DNA of 64,000 bases, from assembly GCA_031422335.1 (NCBI GenBank), contig JANOQW010000033.1, positions 14,600-78,599 of the forward strand, read 5' to 3'. The translations under genes and the position numbers were made by a program. Origin of the DNA: Methylotenera_A sp031422335. Its GTDB lineage: Bacteria; Pseudomonadota; Gammaproteobacteria; Burkholderiales; Methylophilaceae. Each line of letters starts with the position of its first letter. Position 1 is the first letter of the stretch. The notes beneath the pieces are model-generated. The model searched no databases, was not told the DNA's origin, and was given only the letters and a program-made list of their open reading frames with translations. Shown one piece after another: positions 1-7,329 of the stretch.

Positions 1-170
1 ATATTACTAAAATCTACACCGCCAGTAATTTTTCCAACAATTGGCATAATAATATCGTTTACCAATGAATCTACAATTTTGCCAAAAGCCGCGCCGATAA
101 TCACACCGACTGCTAAATCCATCACGTTACCTTTGGTAATAAACTCTTTAAACTCCGATGCCATACTCAT
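1..170 (-). CDS. mscL: Large-conductance mechanosensitive channel MscL (N-terminal part)
   Basis: The minus strand from 170 downwards reads MSMASEFKEF, then ITKGNVMDLAVGVIIGAAFG and KIVDSLVNDIIMPIVGKITG. This is the conserved N-terminal amphipathic helix and first pore-lining membrane helix of MscL, the osmotic-shock release channel of the inner membrane. About 56 residues are present; the gene runs off the window start. A strong ribosome-binding site (AGGAG) lies about nine bases upstream of the chosen ATG. It is transcribed divergently from lnt across a 180-bp gap in which I see nothing else. Identification is firm. Confidence 0.93.
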   Translation of the reverse strand, partial: MSMASEFKEFITKGNVMDLAVGVIIGAAFGKIVDSLVNDIIMPIVGKITGGVDFSN

Positions 171-350
171 AATAAAATCTCCTGTTAATTTTGTTATTTA
201 TTTATTGTCATTTAAAAAACATTCATACAATTGCAATATAGTCGTGTCGTTCAAGCTTTGTCAATCACTCACAGCCAACTCAATCCAATCAAATGTAAAA
301 AATGATGAATTACAGGCTACAATCAAGCACTACTATTATCTCCATCAAAA

Positions 351-1832
351 ATGATTTATAACAAAAAACTCTTACCCGCCTTACTGGCATTGTTGTTTGG
401 CGCCGTCAGCGTACTTGGGTTTGCGCCATTCTACATTTTTCCTATCCCCATTATTGCCATTGCTGGTTTATGCTATTTATGGTCCAAAACAGGCACGCCA
501 GCAACCGCATGGATATTGGGCTTCAGCTATGGTCTTGGCATGTATTGCGTAGGCATTTATTGGATATACATTAGCCTGCACGAATTTGGCGGTATGCCGT
601 GGTGGTTTGCTGGCTTTTGCACCTTTTGTTTGTGCGCGTTTATGGCGCTGTTTGTTGGTTTTGTAGGATATTTTGGCAAAAAGCTGGGATTTTTATGGTT
701 AAGTGTGCCAGTTTTATGGGGTTTGTCAGATTGGGTTCGTAGCTGGATTTTTACAGGCTTTCCTTGGCTAACGATGGGCTATTCTCAGGCTCCGCACAGC
801 CCATTGGCAGGCTATATGCCAATTGCTGGTGTGTATGGTGTTTCAGTCATCACGGTTTTTATCAGCGCCTTGATCGGCTTTTGGCTAGCCAATAAGCATC
901 AAACACCAGTTTTTAAGCGCAATGCCATCGCCTCGGTAACGCTTATTTTAGTGGCTGGATTTATTCTAAAAGCGGTGGAATGGACATCGCCCATTGGTAA
1001 ACCCATTTCTGTCGCGCTTATTCAAGGCAATATTGCGCAAAGCACCAAATGGTCGCCCGAAAAAGCGCAAGGCACCATCGACCTATATTTAAGCATGCTG
1101 CAAGCCAGCAAGGCCGACCTCATCATCTTGCCAGAAACCGCGCTGCCTGTGATTTCTAGCCAATTGGATGAAAACGTAAAAAATACCATTTTGACACATG
1201 CGCAGCAGCACCCGCTCATTATTGGCATGGTGGAGTACAACGAAAAAACCAGCGAATATTTTAATAGCGCGCTTGGTTTTAGTCAGGCAGACACCCAAAG
1301 CTATCAAAAAAATCACTTGGTCCCGTTTGGTGAGTTTATTCCGCTCAAGCAAGTATTTGGCTGGATCTATCGCGATTGGCTAAATATGCCACTGAGCGAT
1401 TTAAGCAGAGGCAGCTACCAGCCAATATCTATGCGGCTCGCAGACCATCGTATTGGTGTGAATATTTGTTACGAAGACGTATTTGGCGAAGAAATCATCC
1501 GCCAATTACCAGCCGCCACGTTGTTAGTAAATATTAGCAACGACGCTTGGTACGGCCAATCCTACGCCGCACACCAGCACATGCAATTTAGCCAAGCACG
1601 CGCGCTAGAAACTGGCCGCTACATGCTGCGTGCGACCAATACTGGCGCGACCGCAGCGATAGACCAACATGGTTATGTGTTTGCGCACGCCCCGCATGAC
1701 GTGCGAACCACGCTAGATGTGCGAGCGCAAGGCTTTAGCGGTAGCACGCCCTATGTGCGCTGGGGTAATTGGCCGTTTATTGTGTTGTGTTTTAGCGTAA
1801 TTGCTTTTGTGATTAGACGCAAAAATGGATGA
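351..1832 (+). CDS. lnt: Apolipoprotein N-acyltransferase
   Basis: This integral inner-membrane enzyme performs the last step of lipoprotein maturation, transferring an acyl chain to the N-terminal diacylglyceryl cysteine. The 493-residue length is normal for the family. About six hydrophobic segments precede a nitrilase-type domain (from about residue 220) and one closes the protein. The Glu-Lys-Cys triad is visible in LPETALP (about 260), KNHLVPFGEF (about 322) and NICYEDVFG (Cys near 373). In betaproteobacteria it commonly sits next to glyQ; here four extra genes intervene. Two stretches of the gene (near 507-519 and 1410-1448) match the window's palindromic repeat family and lie in weakly conserved loops. 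Confidence 0.97.
   Translation: MIYNKKLLPALLALLFGAVSVLGFAPFYIFPIPIIAIAGLCYLWSKTGTPATAWILGFSYGLGMYCVGIYWIYISLHEFGGMPWWFAGFCTFCLCAFMALFVGFVGYFGKKLGFLWLSVPVLWGLSDWVRSWIFTGFPWLTMGYSQAPHSPLAGYMPIAGVYGVSVITVFISALIGFWLANKHQTPVFKRNAIASVTLILVAGFILKAVEWTSPIGKPISVALIQGNIAQSTKWSPEKAQGTIDLYLSMLQASKADLIILPETALPVISSQLDENVKNTILTHAQQHPLIIGMVEYNEKTSEYFNSALGFSQADTQSYQKNHLVPFGEFIPLKQVFGWIYRDWLNMPLSDLSRGSYQPISMRLADHRIGVNICYEDVFGEEIIRQLPAATLLVNISNDAWYGQSYAAHQHMQFSQARALETGRYMLRATNTGATAAIDQHGYVFAHAPHDVRTTLDVRAQGFSGSTPYVRWGNWPFIVLCFSVIAFVIRRKNG
495..530 (+). repeat. Possible degenerate copy of the palindromic repeat inside lnt
   Basis: The 13-base core GCATGGATATTGG is exact at 507-519, but the flanking arms are only loosely similar to the family. 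It is read as AWILG, the same frame as the copy in the CDP-alcohol phosphatidyltransferase gene. This could be an eroded copy or chance, since the protein sequence is plausible for native Lnt. Confidence 0.4.
1410..1448 (-). repeat. Palindromic repeat copy inside lnt
   Basis: The segment from 1421 matches the reverse orientation of the family (CCAATATC, one changed base, ATGCGGCT, then GCAG and CCAT) with about 24 of 28 positions agreeing, including the right arm. It is translated as QPISMRLADH, where family members usually have a short variable loop before the catalytic NICYE motif. The left arm is eroded. Confidence 0.6.
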
Positions 1833-2298
1833 GACCACACAAATTGAGTCACCCAATACCAAAGCTTCGCAGTGTTATGCCAATAGACCTTATGCCAAAT
1901 GGCTTTGGTTATGTGCAGGCATATTTACCTTTCGCGTAGCTGCGCAGCTTGCAGCTTTGCTATTTAAACCAAGCTTTCTTCCCGCATTTGAATCGTGGCA
2001 TGGCGGCGTGTTGCCTTACCCGTTGCTACTTGGTACTCAAATCCTCATTTTTATTTGGCTAACGTGGACAGCCTGGCAGTTTTCCCAAAGTAATGTATAT
2101 CCGCGCCGCCAATTAGGAATGGTAATCATCATTTTCGCAAGTCTGTATTTTTTGGTGATGTTATTGCGTTTATTGCTAGGTTTAACGATATTGAGCGAAC
2201 ACCGCTGGTTTGCTAGTTACCTTCCAGCGTTTTTTCATTTAGTATTAGCAAGCTATTTATTTTTATACGGTCACTTCCATTTTCGTCACGGTAAGTAA
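1825..2298 (+). CDS. Uncharacterised four-helix membrane protein
   Basis: I do not recognise this 157-residue protein. It has about four hydrophobic segments (residues about 25-50, 65-85, 93-118 and 125-150), a short polar N-terminus, and ends in a basic HFHFRHGK tail. Its ATG overlaps the last eight bases of lnt, so the two are probably translationally coupled. It is followed at 15 bases by the hydroxylase gene and appears to be the first member of the four-gene cassette ending at 5969. A membrane anchor, chaperone or transporter role within a lipid-modifying pathway would fit but is inference. Confidence 0.75.
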   Translation: MDETTQIESPNTKASQCYANRPYAKWLWLCAGIFTFRVAAQLAALLFKPSFLPAFESWHGGVLPYPLLLGTQILIFIWLTWTAWQFSQSNVYPRRQLGMVIIIFASLYFLVMLLRLLLGLTILSEHRWFASYLPAFFHLVLASYLFLYGHFHFRHGK

Positions 2299-2313
2299 TA
2301 GAGGAGAGAGATA

Positions 2314-3168
2314 TTGCAAAAAATAATCCCATGGTTACATTATCCATTGGTGATGTCTTCCGTATTTGTTCTTTTCGCACTCTTGCAATCCCAAGGCGCC
2401 TCATTGGCAGCAAGCACCTATCTGCCCATCGTCATGGCGGCTGTGCTAATTACTTTACTTGAATTCAAATTTCCGCATTCAACCGCTTGGAAGCCGAACT
2501 TCTCAGAATTAAAAATAGATTTGATGTTTATGACTGTAGTGCAGCTAGTATTGCCACCGTTAATAAGCTTCACTTTTATTTATTTGCTTGTCGAGCCAAT
2601 TAAAGCGCTCAATTTACCGTTTTCGCAACTTTGGCCACACGCTTGGCCCATTTGGGCGCAGGTCATCGCCATGATATTAACCGTAGATTTTCTGCGTTAT
2701 TGGTTGCATCGCGCTGCGCACACCAACAAGTATTTATGGCGCTTGCATGCTGTACATCACTCAGTTCAACAGCTTTACTGGCTTAACACCGCGCGCTTTC
2801 ATCCTCTGGAAAAAATATTACAGATGATGATGGATAGCTTACCGTTTTTACTGATGGGCGTTAACACGCATGTGTTAGGCCTCTATTACCTAGCGTATGC
2901 GACCAATGGTTTTTTACAACATTCCAACATTCAATTGCGTTTTGGCATACTAAATTACTTGCTGGGCACTGCAGAGTTACATCGCTGGCATCACTCGCGA
3001 CTGCCTGAAGAATCCAATGCAAATTATGGCAACAATGTCATTGTTTGGGATCTACTATTTGGCACGTGGTTTTTGCCTAAAAACCGTAGCATCAATACCT
3101 TAGGCTTGCTCGAAACAGATTATCCGAAAACGTTTTTTGGATTATTGCGCGCACCTTTTAAGCGCTGA
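2314..3168 (+). CDS. Fatty acid hydroxylase / sterol desaturase-like membrane di-iron enzyme
   Basis: The 284-residue protein has the full tri-histidine signature of the fatty acid hydroxylase superfamily: HRAAH (about 131-135), LHAVHHS (about 144-150) and LHRWHHS (about 222-228). It also has four to five membrane helices. Such enzymes use a di-iron centre and O2 to hydroxylate or desaturate lipid chains or sterols. The start is a TTG preceded by an excellent GAGGAGAG ribosome-binding site. It lies eight bases before the GH3 gene, implying co-transcription. The substrate cannot be read from sequence; sterols are unlikely in this lineage, so an acyl or polar-lipid substrate is more probable. 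Confidence 0.88.
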   Translation: MQKIIPWLHYPLVMSSVFVLFALLQSQGASLAASTYLPIVMAAVLITLLEFKFPHSTAWKPNFSELKIDLMFMTVVQLVLPPLISFTFIYLLVEPIKALNLPFSQLWPHAWPIWAQVIAMILTVDFLRYWLHRAAHTNKYLWRLHAVHHSVQQLYWLNTARFHPLEKILQMMMDSLPFLLMGVNTHVLGLYYLAYATNGFLQHSNIQLRFGILNYLLGTAELHRWHHSRLPEESNANYGNNVIVWDLLFGTWFLPKNRSINTLGLLETDYPKTFFGLLRAPFKR

Positions 3169-3176
3169 TTTTACAG

Positions 3177-4823
3177 ATGCAACAATTCATATTTCGTGCG
3201 GGAATGTTGCTTTATAAGCACAGACACTGGCGGCCTGTAAAGCGCTTCACGCACCAGCCAGCCACAGCACAAATGGACGTGTTGCAACGGTTACTGCATC
3301 AAAACCGTGATACACACTTTGGCAAAAAACATCGATTTTCCGAGATACATAATTATGCTAAATTTCAACAAAATATCCCAGTACAAACCTACGAAACACT
3401 TCGCCCATATATTGAGGAACAAAGGCTGACTAGCGCTAAAGCGCTCACAGCTGAATCGCCCAAATTTTATGCGCAGACCAGCGGCACGACTGGCGAACCA
3501 AAATACATCCCTATCACGCCAACGACGCTAAAAATGCATCGTGACGAGCAATCTTTATTCTCGTATTTGCAATACCGTGCTTGCCCAGAAGCATTTGCAG
3601 GAAAAGCTTTGGGCATCATGGGCGCGGCTGTTGAAGGCCATCTTGATTCAGGTCACGAGGTCGGCTCTGTTTCTGGCAATTTGTATCAATCGCTGCCCAA
3701 AATCATACAGTCGCGCTTTGTGTTGCCGCCAGCCGTGTCTCGCATTACCAATTATGACCTCAAATATTTAGTCATATTAAGACTTGCACTAACTGAGCCA
3801 AATATTACCTACGCTGGATCGCCCAATCCATCCACTTTTTTGCGACTACTGAATGTTTTAAACGAACAACGCGAAACACTGATTGAATCACTACTTACAG
3901 GCAAGTTGGCCGAAATAGACAATCTTGATGAGGACTTAAAAAACCAGCTTGAGCACAAATTTAAGCCAGACCCGGCAAGGGCCGCGTATATTAGCAGCCT
4001 GCCAGAATTAACTTTTGCCAATGTCTGGCCAGAGATAAAGCTGCTCACCACTTGGACAAGCGGTAGCTGTGGCATTGCGCTTACCGCATTGCGAGAGAAA
4101 TTGCCTCCAAGCACCAAAGTGATGGAATTGGGTTATCAATCCACTGAATTCCGCGGCAGTGTTGCCTTGCAGGCCGAAACTAGCGCTGGCTTGCCGCCAT
4201 TGCACCATCATTTTTTTGAGTTCGTTGAGCAATCGCGATGGGATAACGATGACCCAGAGTTTCTGATGCTGCACCAACTAATTCAGGGGGAAATTTATTA
4301 CATTCTCGTCACCAATGCTTCTGGTTTATTTAGATATTTCATGAATGATTTGGTACAAGTCAGTGGATTTTTTAATGCCACACCATTGCTGAGTTTTGTG
4401 CAAAAAGGCAAAGGTGTGACTAATCTAACGGGCGAGAAACTTTATGAGGCGCAAGTGATTAGCGCCATACAGGCAATATCTGTAACGCTTGGTTTAATCT
4501 CAAGTTTCTATATTTTGGTTGCCAATGAAAAAACCATGTCCTACCAACTTTTTCTAGAAACAGACGAACCCTGTCGAATCAATAACTCAACTTTCTCTAA
4601 ATTGCTTGACGAAAAATTAGGGGGGCTCAACATCGAGTATCAAGCCAAACGTGACAGCGGAAGGCTGGCGCCGCTAACCACCGCTTGGTTAATGCGCGGA
4701 ACCGCCGAAGCTAATAAAGCCAGCTGCATGAGCTTAGGTCAACGTGAAGGTCAATTTAAACCAACTGTTTTACAATACCTGCAAAATCTAAATTTACCGC
4801 TCGCAGATTATGCAATTAAATAA
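3177..4823 (+). CDS. GH3-family acyl-adenylating enzyme (acyl-amino acid synthetase-like)
   Basis: This 548-residue protein carries the GH3 hallmarks: the phosphate-binding motif TSGTTGEPKYIPIT (about 100-114), YQSTE (about 319-323), and the YILVTNASGLFRY strand (about 374-386). GH3 proteins, best known from plant auxin and jasmonate conjugation, adenylate a carboxylic acid and join it to an amino acid. Bacterial members are scattered and their substrates are largely unknown. It is sandwiched between a lipid-hydroxylase-like gene and a dipeptide-epimerase-like gene (six bases downstream), which suggests formation and tailoring of an acyl-amino acid product. No carrier protein or condensing enzyme is nearby. 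Confidence 0.88.
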   Translation: MQQFIFRAGMLLYKHRHWRPVKRFTHQPATAQMDVLQRLLHQNRDTHFGKKHRFSEIHNYAKFQQNIPVQTYETLRPYIEEQRLTSAKALTAESPKFYAQTSGTTGEPKYIPITPTTLKMHRDEQSLFSYLQYRACPEAFAGKALGIMGAAVEGHLDSGHEVGSVSGNLYQSLPKIIQSRFVLPPAVSRITNYDLKYLVILRLALTEPNITYAGSPNPSTFLRLLNVLNEQRETLIESLLTGKLAEIDNLDEDLKNQLEHKFKPDPARAAYISSLPELTFANVWPEIKLLTTWTSGSCGIALTALREKLPPSTKVMELGYQSTEFRGSVALQAETSAGLPPLHHHFFEFVEQSRWDNDDPEFLMLHQLIQGEIYYILVTNASGLFRYFMNDLVQVSGFFNATPLLSFVQKGKGVTNLTGEKLYEAQVISAIQAISVTLGLISSFYILVANEKTMSYQLFLETDEPCRINNSTFSKLLDEKLGGLNIEYQAKRDSGRLAPLTTAWLMRGTAEANKASCMSLGQREGQFKPTVLQYLQNLNLPLADYAIK

Positions 4824-4829
4824 ATTTAA

Positions 4830-5969
4830 ATGACTAAGGCACCTCGTTTTAAACTTGTTTTAAATCAAATCTCTATCCCGTTCCGGGTGAAGTTTCGCCA
4901 CGCTTCTGCCGAGCGAGCAGAAACATCCAGTCTTTGGGTTGAAGCGATTTCAGAAAATAGCTTGATCGGCTATGGCGAATCTTGCCCCAGAGGCTACGTC
5001 ACTGGCGAAACAATGGCATCTGCACAGAAGTTTTTTTCGCAATACCAAGACGCAATATGTAATGAAATCACCAGCCTCAGCACCTTGCGCACATGGGCGA
5101 AAAAACACCAAAATGAGTTAAACGCAAACCCTGCCGCATGGTGCGCCATTGAGCTTGCTATTCTGGATTTGCTGGCCAAGCAAGAAAATAAAAGCATTGA
5201 ATACTTTTTAAACCTGCCATCTTTACATGGCAATTTTCAATATTCAGCAGTGTTGGGTGATGCCAGTATCAATACGTTTAAGCTTAGTGCAGAGCAATAT
5301 TTACAACAAGGCTTCACCGATTTTAAGCTAAAACTTTCAGGCGATATTGAACGCGACAAAGAGAAAATAGCCATCATGCGGCAAGGGACCAGCAAGACGC
5401 TTAGAATTAGGGTGGATGTTAACAATTTATGGAAAAGCGCTGACGAAGCAATTAGATTCTTACTGGCGCTGGATTGCCCTTTTTTCGCAATTGAGGAGCC
5501 GCTTCTACCCAATGCCTACCCTGAGCTTTCGCTTATTGCAAACGCACTCAGCTGTAAAATCATCTTGGATGAAAGCTTTTTACGGGTAGAGCAATTCGCA
5601 ATTTTGCAAGAAACGCCGCACCAATGGCTAATTAATCTGCGCATTTCCAAAATGGGTGGATTATTACGGTCACTCGCAATTATCGAATCTGCTCGAAAAC
5701 TAGGTATCGGCCTGATTATTGGTGCGCAGGTTGGCGAAACCAGTTTGCTAACGCGAGCTGGCTTAACCGCCGCACTTGCCGCATCAGACATACTTATCGC
5801 GCAAGAAGGCGCATTTGGTACACATTTACTCGAAAGTGATATATGCAGTCCACCACTGATGTTTGCCAAAGCAGGGTTGCTTGATGTTGCAAATTATCCC
5901 AACCTAGTTAAGCCTGGTTTAGGTTTTAGCTTTCAAGAAAAACCTAGCTTCATTTCAGAGTTGATTTAA
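4830..5969 (+). CDS. Enolase-superfamily enzyme, dipeptide epimerase / muconate cycloisomerase type
   Basis: The 379-residue protein has the muconate lactonizing enzyme subgroup active site intact: the KxK pair K166/K168 in FKLKLSG, metal ligands D196 (RVDVNN), E222 or E223 (AIEEPLL) and D247 (LDESF), and the opposing base K274 in ISKMGG. Paired lysines on both sides of the barrel are typical of racemases and epimerases such as L-Ala-D/L-Glu epimerases and N-succinylamino acid racemases. It starts six bases after the GH3 gene and closes the cassette. o-Succinylbenzoate synthase is less likely because no other menaquinone genes are present. Confidence 0.88.
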   Translation: MTKAPRFKLVLNQISIPFRVKFRHASAERAETSSLWVEAISENSLIGYGESCPRGYVTGETMASAQKFFSQYQDAICNEITSLSTLRTWAKKHQNELNANPAAWCAIELAILDLLAKQENKSIEYFLNLPSLHGNFQYSAVLGDASINTFKLSAEQYLQQGFTDFKLKLSGDIERDKEKIAIMRQGTSKTLRIRVDVNNLWKSADEAIRFLLALDCPFFAIEEPLLPNAYPELSLIANALSCKIILDESFLRVEQFAILQETPHQWLINLRISKMGGLLRSLAIIESARKLGIGLIIGAQVGETSLLTRAGLTAALAASDILIAQEGAFGTHLLESDICSPPLMFAKAGLLDVANYPNLVKPGLGFSFQEKPSFISELI

Positions 5970-5971
5970 TA

Positions 5972-5999
5972 CTTCTTGCGCAATGCATTGCACAAGAAG
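5972..5999. other. Perfectly centred palindrome after the GH3 cassette
   Basis: CTTCTTG and CAAGAAG flank a GCAATGCATTGC centre, giving a 28-base palindrome with a single mismatched pair, directly after the epimerase stop codon. It lacks a T-run, so it is not a classical terminator, but it may protect the mRNA 3' end or separate the cassette from glyQ. Confidence 0.6.
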
Positions 6000-6051
6000 A
6001 TTCGTGCGGTTTTGAGGTAAAATCATATTTTCGCAATAAACAAAAAATATA

Positions 6052-6969
6052 ATGGTCACCTTTCAGCAAATCATATTAACGCTTCAATCCTACTGGGATA
6101 AACAAGGCTGTGCTTTACTACAACCATACGACATGGAAGTAGGCGCAGGTACTTCGCATACCGCCACATTTTTGCGCTCACTTGGCCCAGAGCCATGGAA
6201 AGCGGCTTACGTGCAACCTAGCCGCCGTCCAAAAGACGGTCGCTATGGCGAAAACCCAAATCGGCTTCAACACTATTACCAATACCAAGTGGTGCTAAAA
6301 CCTGCGCCTGCCAACATTTTAGAGTTGTATTTAGGCTCGCTAGAAGCATTGGGTTTCGACTTAAAAAAGAATGACATCCGCTTTGTGGAAGACGACTGGG
6401 AAAATCCAACACTCGGCGCTTGGGGCTTGGGCTGGGAGGTATGGTTGAACGGCATGGAAGTGACACAATTTACCTACTTTCAGCAAGTTGGTGGCATTAA
6501 TTGCAAACCAATTACGGGCGAAATCACCTACGGTTTAGAGCGCCTCGCCATGTATTTGCAGGGTGTCGATAGCGTGTACGATTTGCAGTACTCAGAAAAC
6601 GTGAAATACGGCGACGTATTCCATCAAAACGAGGTGGAGCAATCGACCTATAATTTTGAGCATTCGGATGTGGAATTTTTGCTCACTGCCTTTATTGCGC
6701 ACGAAAAACAAGCCAAAAATCTTGTCGAACAAAAACTCGCACTGCCTGCTTATGAACAAGTGTTAAAAGCCGCACACACCTTTAACTTGCTAGATGCGCG
6801 CGGTGCAATTAGCGTCACAGAACGTGCAGCTTATATTGGCAAAATCCGTAATATTGCACGCAGTGTTGCGGCAAGCTACCTCGAAAGCCGCGCTGCACTT
6901 GGCTTCCCGCTTGCCTCAAAAGAGCATGCAACAGAAGTACTTACAGAATTAAATAAGAAAGCGGCTTAA
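6052..6969 (+). CDS. glyQ: Glycyl-tRNA synthetase alpha subunit
   Basis: This is the class II catalytic subunit of the bacterial alpha2-beta2 glycyl-tRNA synthetase, activating glycine and, with GlyS, charging tRNA-Gly. The 305-residue protein begins TFQQIILTLQSYWDKQGCAL and contains QPYDMEVGAGTSHTATFLR, YVQPSRRPKDGRYGENPNR and WEVWLNGMEVTQFTYFQQVG, all diagnostic. It is normally contiguous with glyS; here a small GIY-YIG gene with flanking repeats lies in between, so the two subunits are separated by about 360 bp. Confidence 0.98.
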   Translation: MVTFQQIILTLQSYWDKQGCALLQPYDMEVGAGTSHTATFLRSLGPEPWKAAYVQPSRRPKDGRYGENPNRLQHYYQYQVVLKPAPANILELYLGSLEALGFDLKKNDIRFVEDDWENPTLGAWGLGWEVWLNGMEVTQFTYFQQVGGINCKPITGEITYGLERLAMYLQGVDSVYDLQYSENVKYGDVFHQNEVEQSTYNFEHSDVEFLLTAFIAHEKQAKNLVEQKLALPAYEQVLKAAHTFNLLDARGAISVTERAAYIGKIRNIARSVAASYLESRAALGFPLASKEHATEVLTELNKKAA

Positions 6970-6970
6970 C

Positions 6971-6998
6971 CGTCATTCCCGCGCAGGCGGGAATCTAG
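6971..6998. repeat. Short palindromic repeat (CGTCATTCCCGC type), left copy
   Basis: CGTCATTCCCGC-GCAG-GCGGGAAT forms a hairpin right after the glyQ stop codon. The same unit in opposite orientation follows the GIY-YIG gene (7295-7324), and a broken copy lies at 35852. Units with this TCATTCCCGC signature are widespread REP-like elements in proteobacteria. Confidence 0.85.
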
Positions 6999-7009
6999 GC
7001 AAGGATAAT

Positions 7010-7294
7010 ATGCAACCATGTGTTTACATATTAGCAAGCGAACGAAATGGGACTTTGTATATTGGCGTTACTTCTGGCCTTTTGGGAAGAACATGGCAAC
7101 ATAAAAACAATGTCATTGAAGGCTTTACAAAAAAACATGAAGTTCATCTATTGGTTTGGTACGAGCCGCATGCCACGATGGAATCGGCGATAACGCGTGA
7201 AAAGGCACTTAAAAAATGGAACAGGATTTGGAAATTACGATTAATTGAGCAATTTAATCCTGAATGGCAAGATTTATACGAACAACTTACTTGA
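7010..7294 (+). CDS. Small GIY-YIG nuclease-domain protein
   Basis: The 94-residue protein is a stand-alone GIY-YIG domain of the UPF0213/YhbQ-like type: CVYILAS and LYIGVTS strands with the two conserved motifs, catalytic-type Arg27 in LGRTWQHK, and an REKALKKW segment near residue 63-70 supplying the conserved Glu. A ribosome-binding site (AAGGAT) precedes its ATG. It is enclosed by inverted copies of a REP-like palindrome and interrupts glyQ-glyS, so gene and repeats look like a single inserted unit. Its substrate is unknown; family members cleave or nick DNA structures, but many short ones are uncharacterised. Confidence 0.9.
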   Translation: MQPCVYILASERNGTLYIGVTSGLLGRTWQHKNNVIEGFTKKHEVHLLVWYEPHATMESAITREKALKKWNRIWKLRLIEQFNPEWQDLYEQLT

Positions 7295-7324
7295 CTGGAT
7301 TCCCGCCTACGCGGGAATGACGAG
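7295..7324. repeat. Short palindromic repeat (CGTCATTCCCGC type), right copy
   Basis: GGATTCCCGC-CTAC-GCGGGAATGACG is the inverted counterpart of the repeat at 6971. It lies immediately upstream of glyS, and its last bases (GACGAG) occupy the position of the glyS ribosome-binding site. Confidence 0.85.
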
Positions 7325-7329
7325 AATGA

